Of a stretch of 64,000 nt of DNA, positions 9,950 to 18,713 are shown in pieces; position 1 is the first letter of the stretch; each line of letters opens with the position of its first letter. Source of the DNA: Legionella santicrucis (GTDB taxonomy: Bacteria; Pseudomonadota; Gammaproteobacteria; Legionellales; Legionellaceae); the NCBI RefSeq assembly GCF_001468135.1, contig NZ_LNYU01000032.1, positions 45,248-109,247 of the forward strand, in the 5' to 3' direction. A model generated the notes under the pieces. That model worked only from the letters and a program-made list of their open reading frames with translations, was not told the DNA's origin and ran no database searches. Position numbers and translations under genes: made by a program.

Positions 9950-11851
9950 ATGATTCGATATCACAACACCAATAAGACAATTCGCCAATGGCAGCCCCTA
10001 TTGAAAGTGCTGTTGGTTTTGATTTTAATGGGCGCCACCGCATCATCCTATGCCCAGGCATCCGATGAGCATGCCAGTCATCATCAAAGCAGCCAGGGTA
10101 ATCTCAGTGTCATTCCGAGTGTAACTGGACAAACTCCTGGTAAAGACATGATGGGTGCTATGGGTGAGATGATGAAGCAAATGGGCATGCCGAAACGAAA
10201 AGCGCTGTATCCCTCGTTGATGAGTCTGCCCGATATCCCACTGGAAAGGCGCAGTGAAATACAACAATTGGCACAAGAACGGATGCAATCGGGCCTGTCT
10301 TTGATGGCGAAAGGGATTGATACGCTTCTTAAAGCATCGGCTAAGACGAATTTTTCTCAGATGCAGGATGCAGTCGCTTCGATACGTGAAGGTCTTTCAC
10401 AGTATGATAGTGGATTGGCTGCATCTCGTGCGCTTGCCGAGGGAAAGGTGCCACGCCAAGTGGCCTTATTATGGTTCAAACAGGAAATGAATTTACTCCC
10501 CACGGCACCTGCCACCCATACACTTTTAGGTGGCCCGCTGTTTCATTTGACGATTATCACGCTGTTTCTTGTCTTCTTTATCCTAATGATTTGGATGTAT
10601 TTTTTTAAAATGCGAAGGGCATCGGCATTACTTGAGAGTTTGACCAGCAAAGGAGATGTCCTTTCTCCAAGTATTTCAGCCACGAGCTCAATGAGTCCTC
10701 CTCCTGCAGCCGCTTCGGAAGTCATTAAAGAGACTCATCAGTCCTCTGGGGAATTAGCAACACCTGCGAAACCACCAAAGTTCCCGGTCATGCGCACGCT
10801 AACAATCCCCCTTGATCAGTGGGAGGGGCAATTGCGTGTGTGCCGTATCTTTGATGAAACACCGGGGGTAAAAACCTTTTTGCTCGCATCATTAAAAGAA
10901 GTGGCATTGCCTTTTACCTATTTCCCTGGTCAATTCATCACCATCACAGCTACCATTAATGGCACACGGGTGAAGCGAAGCTATACTATCGCCTCAACGC
11001 CTACCCAACTTCACTATTGTGCCATCACAGTGAAACGCGAAGAACAAGGTTTGTTCTCACGTTATTTGCATGATGAGGTTAAAGAAGGCGATGTGCTTGA
11101 GGTGATGGGGCCCAATGGAAAATTTACTTTTACCGGAGAAGAAGCATCGAGCATTGTCCTTATTTGTGGCGGGGTGGGAATTACCCCAATGATGGGCATT
11201 ATTCGTTATTTAACGGATATAGGATGGCACGGTGATATTTATTTACTGTACTGCTGCAGAACAACCAGCGATTTTATCTTTCGTGACGAATTAGAGCGGC
11301 TGCAAAAAAGGTACCCTAACCTCAATGTCTTTGCCACCATGTTACGCGCATCAGGAACGGTGTGGATGGGTTTAAAGGGCGAGTTCACAACCAGCATCAT
11401 TTCCTATCTGGTGCCGGATGTCGCCAAGCGTCGCATCCATGTATGTGGTCCTCCGGGCATGATGAATGCGGTGCTGAATAGTTTAAAGGAGCTTAGTGTA
11501 TCTGAAAAACAGATATATACCGAAGCGTTTGGTACGGCCATGAAGCCACCATTGACCCCGCAACAAATGGAGGCTATTGCACCAGAAAATAAGGCAGTTG
11601 TTTTATTTACGCGTTCTCATAAAACAGCCCCAATCTTACCCAACTACACGCTTCTTGAAATCGCCGAGGCCAATGGTGTTTCTATTGATAACTCGTGTCG
11701 CACAGGCCAGTGTGGGCTGTGTAAAGTGAAATTACTCACAGGCAAGGTATCCATGGATTGTGATGATGCGCTTTCAGAGGAAGAAAAGCAGCACGGTTTT
11801 ATCCTGGCATGCCAGGCCAAAACCGATGAGAATATTGAGGTTGATGTGTGA
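9950..11851 (+). CDS. Membrane-bound flavin/NAD(P)H reductase with C-terminal 2Fe-2S ferredoxin domain
   Basis: 633-residue electron-transfer protein. An N-terminal hydrophobic segment (about 18-36) and a His/Met-containing stretch suggest a periplasmic domain up to about residue 195. A second helix at about 198-218 then leads to a cytoplasmic half. That half has an FAD-binding motif RSYTIAS at 343-349, an NAD(P)H-binding motif CGGVGITPMMG from 406, and a plant-type 2Fe-2S domain with Cys583, Cys588, Cys591 and Cys621. It probably oxidises NAD(P)H and passes electrons to the cytochrome b encoded next, whose start overlaps this stop (TGATG). Physiological substrate unknown. Start site has GGAAAAG upstream. 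Confidence 0.82.
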   Translation: MIRYHNTNKTIRQWQPLLKVLLVLILMGATASSYAQASDEHASHHQSSQGNLSVIPSVTGQTPGKDMMGAMGEMMKQMGMPKRKALYPSLMSLPDIPLERRSEIQQLAQERMQSGLSLMAKGIDTLLKASAKTNFSQMQDAVASIREGLSQYDSGLAASRALAEGKVPRQVALLWFKQEMNLLPTAPATHTLLGGPLFHLTIITLFLVFFILMIWMYFFKMRRASALLESLTSKGDVLSPSISATSSMSPPPAAASEVIKETHQSSGELATPAKPPKFPVMRTLTIPLDQWEGQLRVCRIFDETPGVKTFLLASLKEVALPFTYFPGQFITITATINGTRVKRSYTIASTPTQLHYCAITVKREEQGLFSRYLHDEVKEGDVLEVMGPNGKFTFTGEEASSIVLICGGVGITPMMGIIRYLTDIGWHGDIYLLYCCRTTSDFIFRDELERLQKRYPNLNVFATMLRASGTVWMGLKGEFTTSIISYLVPDVAKRRIHVCGPPGMMNAVLNSLKELSVSEKQIYTEAFGTAMKPPLTPQQMEAIAPENKAVVLFTRSHKTAPILPNYTLLEIAEANGVSIDNSCRTGQCGLCKVKLLTGKVSMDCDDALSEEEKQHGFILACQAKTDENIEVDV

Positions 11852-12612
11852 TGAATGCACCAGGACGCATGATGGCACTCGGATTGATTCTGCTCATGAT
11901 GATGACATGGCTGGGATTTACGGTGCATGTGTCTCCTCGTTTTGCAGGAAGCTTGTGGGGTGGCGTCATTGGCATTAGTGGTTCCGTGTTAATGCTCGTG
12001 CCCTTATTTTACCTTTTTATTAAACGTATCCCTATTTTAAAACATTGGGTCACCCAGTATGTTTCCATGAACACCTTACTTTCCTGGCATATCTATGCAG
12101 GCATTATTGGCCCCATTTTAGTACTGATTCATACCGGACATAAATTTCAAAGTGTGCTGGGTATTGCCCTGACCGGGATGACCTTAATTGTCACGATAAG
12201 TGGTTTTGTGGGGCGCTACCTCTTGAGTTTTATAGCCGATGAAGTTCGTGAGAAAAAAGAACTCCTTTCAGGCCTTCAGAATCAGTATCAAAGGGTAGCT
12301 CAGGAAATGCAAACGAACCCTGATTTAAAGAAAACCCTAACACGCTTTCATTATATGAGAGCGCGTTTCGCATCTTGGCTATTTAATGAGAACGTATTAA
12401 CTGGCGAAAACACAGCCCCAGCAAGTCTACGTGCCTTACGTTTGGTTGAAGCCATTGCGGAGCTGGAATACGCCATTCAATTTCATGAACAATTCAAACG
12501 CGCCTTTCGGACATGGTTGAAGCTGCATATTGTGATTGCCCTTGTGTTGTATGGTTTGCTTGCCTTGCATGTCTGGTCTGGAATTTACTTTGGGCTAAGG
12601 TGGTTTCAATGA
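11851..12612 (+). CDS. Cytochrome b-like di-heme membrane protein
   Basis: 253 residues with about five membrane helices. Two pairs of histidines are spaced 14 apart on two helices: His80/His94 (SWHIYAGIIG to LIHTGH) and His226/His240 (LHIVIAL to LALHVW). This bis-His pattern is that of di-heme cytochromes b and ferric-reductase-like proteins, with one heme on each side of the membrane. A soluble helical segment lies at about 130-215. Its gene is overlapped at both ends by its neighbours (reductase upstream, cytochrome c downstream), so it is the likely transmembrane wire between cytoplasmic reductase and periplasmic heme protein. Confidence 0.78.
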   Translation: MNAPGRMMALGLILLMMMTWLGFTVHVSPRFAGSLWGGVIGISGSVLMLVPLFYLFIKRIPILKHWVTQYVSMNTLLSWHIYAGIIGPILVLIHTGHKFQSVLGIALTGMTLIVTISGFVGRYLLSFIADEVREKKELLSGLQNQYQRVAQEMQTNPDLKKTLTRFHYMRARFASWLFNENVLTGENTAPASLRALRLVEAIAELEYAIQFHEQFKRAFRTWLKLHIVIALVLYGLLALHVWSGIYFGLRWFQ

Positions 12613-13430
12613 AATTGAGTGGAGCCCTATTTGCTGCCCTTGCTGTTTTAATTTCACTGTTTGTTGCAGCCTATTATGCGCCCAGCCATGAACAAGGAGG
12701 GCCTACGAATTGGTTTAATCCTGTTGAATGGCAAAGAATGGCAAGACCCGGAACATTATCTAAAGCGCATTCCTTTCTCAGTCACAATTGCAATGCCTGC
12801 CATACGCCTGTCAGAGGAGTGGAAGCCGTAAACTGCATCACCTGCCATGCGAATGATGTTGCTCTTTTACAAAGACAACCCACCTCATTTCATGCCGACA
12901 TTGGAAGTTGCGTTGAATGTCATTCGGAACATCAAGGCCAAAATAGACGTCCCACCCAAATGGATCATAATGCGTTTGTTGCAATTGAGCTAAAGCAACT
13001 TAAAAAAAATGCAGTCAAAAATGAAGAGCAACGATTGATTTTTGAGCAAGTTCAGCACTACTTGGAAATGAATGAATCTCCAAAACAATCACCGCTCATC
13101 AATCCGCACGTATCCCCTGCCGAGCGCACCCTGCAATGTACCACGTGTCATCAAAATGAAGACAAACACTTTACTTTATTTGGCAACAATTGTTCTGCCT
13201 GCCATGAAACGTCAGATTGGAACATCCCAGAATTCATTCATCCATCCCCTAGGTCAAAGGATTGCTCCCAATGTCATCAAGCGCCACCCAGTCATTACAT
13301 GGAGCATTTTCGCATGATATCAAGGAAGGTAGCGAGAAAGGAACATGCACAGGTGGATCAATGTTTTATGTGCCATCAAACGACTGCCTGGACGGACATA
13401 AAAGGGATTGGATTTTATAAGCACCACTAA
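12609..13430 (+). CDS. Membrane-anchored heptaheme cytochrome c
   Basis: 273 residues. An N-terminal hydrophobic helix (about 5-24) acts as signal or anchor. Seven CxxCH heme c sites follow: CNACH, CITCH, CVECH, CTTCH, CSACH, CSQCH and CFMCH, with many extra His residues that could be second ligands. A coiled linker near 125-165 separates the first three hemes from the last four. The start at 12609 overlaps the cytochrome b stop as ATGA. Probably takes electrons from the cytochrome b to a periplasmic acceptor (metal, peroxide or terminal oxidase unknown). A remnant of its 3' end lies at 16940-16998. Confidence 0.87.
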   Translation: MKLSGALFAALAVLISLFVAAYYAPSHEQGGPTNWFNPVEWQRMARPGTLSKAHSFLSHNCNACHTPVRGVEAVNCITCHANDVALLQRQPTSFHADIGSCVECHSEHQGQNRRPTQMDHNAFVAIELKQLKKNAVKNEEQRLIFEQVQHYLEMNESPKQSPLINPHVSPAERTLQCTTCHQNEDKHFTLFGNNCSACHETSDWNIPEFIHPSPRSKDCSQCHQAPPSHYMEHFRMISRKVARKEHAQVDQCFMCHQTTAWTDIKGIGFYKHH

Positions 13431-13433
13431 ATA

Positions 13434-13575
13434 GGGATACATGATATCTTGAAAGTGAAGAGAAAAATGAATTAAAGAGTCGATGTGACTCAAGAAAGTC
13501 AGGAAGTTTTGGGGGATTACCAGCCCAATTACCCTTTTGATATATATCTATTTCAATATGGATATCACAGCCCAT
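13434..13575 (-). pseudogene. Truncated fragment of an MGCDIH-type phage/plasmid protein
   Basis: On the minus strand an ATG with a strong AAGGGAG site 6 bases upstream begins MGCDIHIEIDIYQKGNW. That is the invariant N-terminus of a small family common in phages and plasmids (MGCDIH followed by a few strands and a KW or NW). After about 18 residues the resemblance is lost; the frame runs into the 3' end of the cytochrome gene, which is convergent. I read it as the 5' fragment of a gene cut by rearrangement. Function of the intact family is not known. Confidence 0.45.
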
Positions 13576-13643
13576 GATTACTCCCTTATTATTCATTTAG
13601 CATTTAATATTCTGTTTGCAACTTTCTAGACAGCTTCTAAGTT

Positions 13644-14759
13644 CTAATCTTCCTTATATTTTACCCAATCTGAAAAAGTCTCATCCTCAAATTGATACGT
13701 GCCATAATCAATTTTGGTAATTAAATTTTTTTTCTCTAATCTCCTTAATGAATTCTGAATGGTATTTTTATTTACATTCCCCCCTACTCCAAGAGATTCA
13801 CCAAGTCTTTTTATAGCATATTGGCCATATAAGTCTTTTATTCCATCTGCAATCATTGATAAAACAACCATATCGGTAGGTAATAATGCACTCCACTGTT
13901 TATGGAAGTTTTTATCACTAAATACTTTATTTTTGGTATGTTCAATAGCTGATTGTGGCCCTTGCTCTGGATTACTCAAATAATATTCTATAAATCTGCG
14001 AAAAAATTCAGGGGTATTTTTAAGTTGTTCAAATGCATTAATACCATCATTTATAGCCAAGGGAAATTTAGAAATGGTATTTACCTTCTCTACCATAGCT
14101 TTTACAAAATCTTCACCCAATAATTCAAACGACTCTAATGGTGCCCAATTGTAAAATGGCTCAGATGCAACCCCAAACATACGTCTAAGCGTCGTTTCAG
14201 AACTTCCTGCAAATATTACTTTGATACCCTCTTTTCTAACATCTAAAGCAGCTCTTAAAGCATGGGCAAAATGTGAGTTTTCTTCATAAGCTAAAACTTG
14301 TGCTTCATCTATAATTAACACCATTTTTATTTTTTTGCGATCATAAGAGTTCATTGCTTCCATTAATAATGTACCTGTGACTCTCTTAGGATCTAATAAA
14401 TCTGCTTCTACGGATCCTTCACCAATGCCAGGTATTTTTCCAGAAGCTTTAAATTTTTTGAAATTTATTGATTGATTCAATTTATCCCAGATTTTTGTAA
14501 ATCCTTTAGGCTCTACCATTTTATAAAATTCTGATACTAATGCTGTTGCAGGATCTATCTCTAACTCCCATAAGTTTGTATATACAACAACATAACCAGC
14601 TTTTTCTGCTGCGGGGATAAAATCTTTTTTCAAAAACTCGGTTTTTCCCATTCTTCTTCTAGCAAATAATCCTCGAGCAGAAGTTAATCCTAACGCAAAT
14701 AAATCGAGATATTTTTTTGCCAATGAAGGCCTAGCATAATGCCAATTATTTTGTATCAT
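13644..14759 (-). CDS. AAA-type ATPase with C-terminal winged-helix domain
   Basis: 371 residues. A P-loop-like ARRRMGKT ends at Lys39-Thr40, Walker B is VLIIDEAQ with Asp151 and Glu152, and FAGSSETTLRRMFG looks like sensor 1. The last ~80 residues (YGQYAIKRLGESLGVGG, then NTIQNSLRRLEKKNLI) form a winged helix. The layout matches stand-alone STAND/ORC-like ATPases of mobile elements, roles of which are mostly unknown. The gene is visibly more AT-rich than its neighbours and has no partner gene. There is no Shine-Dalgarno sequence before the ATG. Its promoter overlaps a 27-base perfect inverted repeat, suggesting autoregulation. Could be defensive or regulatory; not determined. Confidence 0.7.
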   Translation of the reverse strand: MIQNNWHYARPSLAKKYLDLFALGLTSARGLFARRRMGKTEFLKKDFIPAAEKAGYVVVYTNLWELEIDPATALVSEFYKMVEPKGFTKIWDKLNQSINFKKFKASGKIPGIGEGSVEADLLDPKRVTGTLLMEAMNSYDRKKIKMVLIIDEAQVLAYEENSHFAHALRAALDVRKEGIKVIFAGSSETTLRRMFGVASEPFYNWAPLESFELLGEDFVKAMVEKVNTISKFPLAINDGINAFEQLKNTPEFFRRFIEYYLSNPEQGPQSAIEHTKNKVFSDKNFHKQWSALLPTDMVVLSMIADGIKDLYGQYAIKRLGESLGVGGNVNKNTIQNSLRRLEKKNLITKIDYGTYQFEDETFSDWVKYKED

Positions 14760-14797
14760 AATTATTTTATTAAATAGTAGTAATTTATTTACTACCT

Positions 14798-14825
14798 ATT
14801 ATATAGGTTACTAACTTATTTACAA
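14798..14825 (-). promoter_or_regulatory. Promoter of the AAA ATPase gene, overlapping a palindrome arm
   Basis: On the minus strand TTGTAA (14820-14825) and TATAAT (14798-14803) are separated by 16 bases, 38 bases before the ATG. The -35 box sits inside the left arm of the 27-base inverted repeat, so a protein bound there would block transcription. Confidence 0.55.
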
Positions 14826-14890
14826 GAATAAACTTAGTAAAAGATACTAAATACAATACTACCTTTTACTAAGTTTATTCTTGTAAATAA
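14816..14890. repeat. Perfect 27-base inverted repeat (operator-like)
   Basis: Arms at 14816-14842 and 14864-14890 are exact reverse complements, separated by a 21-base spacer. The spacer and the flank carry further TACTAA/TTAGTA copies, and a weaker inverted repeat lies at about 14771-14800. It could fold as a cruciform or bind a dimeric regulator, possibly the winged-helix ATPase itself. The rest of the gap up to 15317 shows no gene I can support. Confidence 0.8.
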
Positions 14891-15317
14891 AACGGAGGGT
14901 TATTTCCAACTCAATTATTTCAAGGAGAGCCTAATATTTGTGTATTATGTAAATAATCAACTATTGAGTTAGACCATAAATAATTTTATTTTATATTGCT
15001 CATCAACTTTAATGGCAGCAACACTAATTAGTTAATTAATAGCAAAATAATTTCGTACCGTTGATAAATTCCTTATTTTGAAATATAACTTATGTTATTT
15101 GGGTGATTTGTGTTTTTATTAATCGTGTAAATACAGGTTTTAGGCAGCTTAAGATACTGTACGATCTTTATAAAACATAAAAAGTGAAAGAAAGCGAAAG
15201 CTATAACGGCTATAACTTCTTCTTTCACTATACTAAACACCCATAAGAAGATAAGACACAAGAATTGCTGGAACAGTCCGACCGGACTCTTCTCAAAACC
15301 CATATAAGGAATATTGA

Positions 15318-16610
15318 ATGGATAACATTTTTACGGATGCATTAGCACGATTAGATGTTGCCTATCAGTATGCAGAAATTGATCCAGAAGCTATCGAGAG
15401 ATTGAAGCATCCTCAAGCAATCATTCAAATGTCTTTACCTCTTCGAAAAGATGATGGCAGTTTAGCTATGTATTCCGCCTATCGAGTTCATCATAACAAT
15501 ACTCGTGGCCCAACTAAAGGGGGTATTCGTTTTCATCCTCTCGTTACTCTCGAAGAAATAAAGGCTCTGTCGTTTTGGATGACAATTAAATGCGCAGTAA
15601 TTGGTATTCCTTTTGGAGGTGCGAAAGGTGGAATTGTAGTTGATCCAAAACAACTTTCCAGATTGGAATTGGAGCGTTTAAGCCGGACTTACTTGGAGCA
15701 TTTTTCCAGTTTTATTGGACCTAACAAAGACATTATGGCACCCGATGTTTATACAAATGCCATGATTATGGGCTGGATGATGGATGAATATTCTAAACTT
15801 AAACAAGAATACAGTCCTGCTGTTATCACCGGGAAACCCATTGCTTTAAGTGGCAGTTATGGACGGGAGGATGCGACTGGTCGTGGTGCTTTTTATTGCA
15901 TTAATGAATTAGCTAAGAAAAAAAATTGGAAACCCCAAAACATTCGTGTAGCAATTCAAGGATTTGGAAATGCAGGACAGCACATCGCACTCTGTCTATA
16001 TGAGTCAGGTTATAAAATAGTAGCAGTAAGTGATTCTCAAGGAGGTATCTATCGAGCAAAAGGACTTGATATTCCTACGTTGATTCATAAAAAAAACAGT
16101 AGTAAGAATATTCAAGCAGTTTACTGCACTAGATCAGTATGCGAATGTGAACTAGTTGAAGCGAACAAAATTTCAAATGAAGAACTTCTGGAATTGGATG
16201 TTGATTTACTTATCCCTGCCGCATTAGAAAACCAAATTACCAAAGATAATGCAGCAAAAATAAAATCACCTGTGATTGTAGAAATTGCCAACGGCCCAAC
16301 AATGCTAGATGCTGAACCTATTTTAAAAAATAAAAATATTTTAGTAGTACCCGATGTGTTAGCTAATGCGGGAGGGGTTGCTGTCAGTTATTTTGAATGG
16401 GTACAGAATAAAACTGGATATTACTGGAGTGGTGAACAAGTACAACAACGGTTACATGATATTATGGTACCTGAGTTTTTAAAAGTGTATCAAATAATGG
16501 AAAAGAATAAAATTGATATGCGTACAGCAGCTTATATACACGCCCTAAATCGTTACGGCGAAGCCGTCGTGGCCCAAGGGACACAACAACATTATTTTAG
16601 TACGACATGA
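15318..16610 (+). CDS. gdhA: Glutamate dehydrogenase (Glu/Leu/Phe/Val family)
   Basis: 430-residue cytoplasmic oxidoreductase that interconverts glutamate and 2-oxoglutarate with ammonium and NAD(P). Substrate lysines lie in RGPTKGGIRFHP and in the catalytic PFGGAKGGI loop; a Rossmann motif IQGFGNAGQH follows, and the C-terminal part has ANAGGVAVSYFEW. Length fits the hexameric bacterial enzymes (about 420). AAGGAATA precedes the ATG at good spacing. It stands alone. NAD or NADP preference cannot be settled by eye. Confidence 0.92.
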   Translation: MDNIFTDALARLDVAYQYAEIDPEAIERLKHPQAIIQMSLPLRKDDGSLAMYSAYRVHHNNTRGPTKGGIRFHPLVTLEEIKALSFWMTIKCAVIGIPFGGAKGGIVVDPKQLSRLELERLSRTYLEHFSSFIGPNKDIMAPDVYTNAMIMGWMMDEYSKLKQEYSPAVITGKPIALSGSYGREDATGRGAFYCINELAKKKNWKPQNIRVAIQGFGNAGQHIALCLYESGYKIVAVSDSQGGIYRAKGLDIPTLIHKKNSSKNIQAVYCTRSVCECELVEANKISNEELLELDVDLLIPAALENQITKDNAAKIKSPVIVEIANGPTMLDAEPILKNKNILVVPDVLANAGGVAVSYFEWVQNKTGYYWSGEQVQQRLHDIMVPEFLKVYQIMEKNKIDMRTAAYIHALNRYGEAVVAQGTQQHYFSTT

Positions 16611-16686
16611 ATCATGCTCAATTGAGGTTCTAAACACAGCAATAATAGGTACTTTTTTTAAACAATATGCTTAACAGCCAATTCAT

Positions 16687-16922
16687 TATGATGGCGAGAG
16701 AGTATTTTCATGGATGAAGCCAAGAAAAGTGTTGAGAGCCTTGATATTTGTAGCAAGCCATCGTCTTAAAGACGAAATACTATCAACCCTTGATTTAAGA
16801 TACTTCATTGGTGTCACTCAGACAAACCACCATTCTGCATCAATTAATACCGTGATTAAGATGCTAATTTAGCCTATTTAGCAGCAAAGCAAAATAAATG
16901 GTTCGGTTTGTGTCTATAACCC
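16687..16922 (+). pseudogene. Decayed 3' fragment of a GGDEF gene
   Basis: This stretch aligns by eye with the last third of the intact GGDEF gene at 17685-18566, including a broken active site (YDGERVF in place of YGGDEF), CATGGATGAAGCC, and the almost identical ATGGTTCGGTTTGTGTCTAT near the end. Several in-frame stops and small indels make it noncoding. It is a degraded duplicate of its downstream neighbour. Confidence 0.7.
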
Positions 16923-16939
16923 TAAGCTTTCAATAGAAA

Positions 16940-16998
16940 TAAGGAGGGCAGCAAGAGATAAAACATACACAGACATATCAATGTCTTATGTGCCATCT
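16940..16998 (+). pseudogene. Remnant of the heptaheme cytochrome c gene 3' end
   Basis: About 58 bases match the cytochrome gene around its last heme site (13328-13380), including TTATGTGCCATC, the codons for the CFMCH motif. No open frame. Directly after the GGDEF remnant. Confidence 0.6.
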
Positions 16999-17006
16999 TT
17001 ATTTAA

Positions 17007-17040
17007 GTTTGCAGGTCCAAATTAATTTTTCCCTGCAAAC
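17007..17040 (-). terminator. Inverted repeat after the Met-rich gene, possible terminator
   Basis: GTTTGCAGG and CCTGCAAAC form a nine-base stem around a 16-base AT-rich loop, about 43 bases past the stop of the minus-strand Met-rich gene. The loop is long and no T run follows, so terminator function is uncertain. Confidence 0.35.
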
Positions 17041-17082
17041 TCCATGCCCAAACAAACCGCACGCCATACCTCTATCCTCAAA

Positions 17083-17502
17083 TTACTGATGGTTTCCCTC
17101 CATGCCACTTCCTTCCATGTTCTGCATACCCATACCCATCATTTCCATCTTTTCGCCTGCCTTCATTTCCTTACCGACCTCTGGGGTCACCAAACACTCT
17201 ATCGTCTTTCCATCCTGTGTTTTAAACATCGCCTTCATGGGGCATCCTTTCATCTGGTTTCCCTGCATGTGGCATCCTTTCATGTGGCTTCCCTGCATGC
17301 TATGCATGCTCATCATTTCCATCATGTCACCCGTCTTCATGTCCTTACTGCCCTCTGGAGCCATCAAACACTGTATCGTCTTTCCATCCTGTGTTTTAAA
17401 CGTCGCCGTCATTTGTTTATTTTCTGTGTCGGCTGCCTGCGCCAATGAACTGATAAGGCCAAATGATAATATGGCCGGAATTAAAAATAATCTAATCTTC
17501 AT
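17083..17502 (-). CDS. Secreted Met/His/Cys-rich duplicated protein, likely periplasmic metal binder
   Basis: 139 residues. A signal peptide ends at about residue 23 (SSLAQAA). The mature part holds two copies of one unit, FKTQDGKTIQCLMAPEGSKD and FKTQDGKTIECLVTPEVGKE, each followed by a Met-rich tract (MMEMMSMHSMQG and KMEMMGMGMQNM). Between them is a tract with repeated MKGC and HMxGC. Met, His and Cys at this density suggest Cu(I) binding, in keeping with the copper oxidase and efflux genes nearby. AAGGGAG precedes the ATG at ideal spacing. Longer frames exist on the other strand, but they lack a signal peptide or ribosome site. Confidence 0.75.
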   Translation of the reverse strand: MKIRLFLIPAILSFGLISSLAQAADTENKQMTATFKTQDGKTIQCLMAPEGSKDMKTGDMMEMMSMHSMQGSHMKGCHMQGNQMKGCPMKAMFKTQDGKTIECLVTPEVGKEMKAGEKMEMMGMGMQNMEGSGMEGNHQ

Positions 17503-17684
17503 GGTTTTCTCCCTTAAACGATGAATAGTGTCACGATGGCCGATAATGACAGGCCGCTATTCAATTTTAGACAATTTTATTAATTTTTGCTGTTTTTTTA
17601 TTTGCGCCCTTAAATGTTTCTGACAAATCAAGAGACAGAATCTATACTAAAAGGAATCAATCAGGCTGTTTTTAAGGCAAAATT

Positions 17685-18566
17685 ATGGTGTTCCCAGTCG
17701 TAATGATCGTGTTAGGTATTGTCCTTCTTATCAGTGGAGCCTATTTAATCAATAAGTTACTTCAAAAAACAAATCATTATCGCAGGCAGTGGTTCAGTTA
17801 TCTTGCTTTTATTGCGGTTTTTATTCTCAGTTATTCAGCCAGCATTTTTTACGGTCTATTAGTCGATCCCCACTGTCTTAATAATTTTTATGCCAGCGTG
17901 CTTTTATTAGGTGCTACCTATATCTATTCATCTTGTCGTCTTATGACCAATACCATTCAAAAAATGGAGTTGATGGATGATTTTAAAAATCGCTATGAAG
18001 TATTACGGCATCACGCAACCTATGATTCGCTGACAGGCTGCAATAATCGAGAGTATCTTTTTGAGATGATGAACACACGATTTCAACAAGTCAAGATGAA
18101 TGAAGGCTCTGTTATTGTTCTTTTTATTGATATGGACCGATTTAAGACGGTCAACGATCGCTATGGTCATGAGGTAGGTGACACCACGTTACACATGTTT
18201 GGTGGACTCCTAAGGCAGCGCTTGCGAAGGGATGATGTAGTGGCTCGTTATGGTGGGGACGAATTTATTGTCTTGATGGAGAACACCTCCATGGATGAGG
18301 CAAAAAAGATTGCTGAGAATCTTATTACGGTGACGAAAAAATCTCTAAAAGAAGGTACTCTATCTGAGCTTAATCTGGGTTGCTCCATTGGCATTACCCA
18401 GATGAATCACCACTCGGCTTCAGTGAATACCGTGATTAAAGAAGCTGACTTGGCCTGTTATGCAGCAAAACAAAGAAAAATCAATGGTTCGGTTTGTGTC
18501 TATAATTCCATGATTACGACAAAAAATAATGCAATCAATTTTAGTGGAAATCAGATTACCCCATAA
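17685..18566 (+). CDS. Diguanylate cyclase (GGDEF) with membrane N-terminus
   Basis: 293 residues. Three hydrophobic stretches in the first ~95 residues anchor the protein, followed by a GGDEF domain at about 115-285. The active site YGGDEF is intact (GGDEF at 190-194), with FIDMDRFKTVND upstream for metal and substrate. An inhibitory I-site RxxD (RRDD) lies exactly five residues before the active loop. It should therefore make cyclic di-GMP from two GTP under product feedback. No sensor domain beyond the helices. AAGG lies upstream of the start. A decayed copy of its 3' part is at 16687-16922. Confidence 0.88.
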   Translation: MVFPVVMIVLGIVLLISGAYLINKLLQKTNHYRRQWFSYLAFIAVFILSYSASIFYGLLVDPHCLNNFYASVLLLGATYIYSSCRLMTNTIQKMELMDDFKNRYEVLRHHATYDSLTGCNNREYLFEMMNTRFQQVKMNEGSVIVLFIDMDRFKTVNDRYGHEVGDTTLHMFGGLLRQRLRRDDVVARYGGDEFIVLMENTSMDEAKKIAENLITVTKKSLKEGTLSELNLGCSIGITQMNHHSASVNTVIKEADLACYAAKQRKINGSVCVYNSMITTKNNAINFSGNQITP

Positions 18567-18713
18567 GGAGTAAAAGCCAACAAAAACCAGTCTCTCAATA
18601 ACAGTTCATTGACTCTAATGAGTCCCCTTTTTCTTCTTGATGTCATGCCTTGTTTAATCACATTGGATAAGAGATACTGAAAGGATAGAATAACAAAAAA
18701 AAGGTATTGATTA

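Noticed and set aside
15073-15303. Minus-strand 76-codon frame upstream of gdhA
   Set aside because: Low-complexity hydrophobic product in an AT-rich gap, no ribosome site or family resemblance.
17044-17524. Two plus-strand frames rich in His and hydrophobic residues
   Set aside because: They are antisense images of the Met-rich secreted protein, which has a signal peptide, internal duplication and AAGGGAG.
18590-18635. Terminator after the GGDEF gene
   Set aside because: The GACTC/GAGTC stem has five bases only; too weak although T residues follow.
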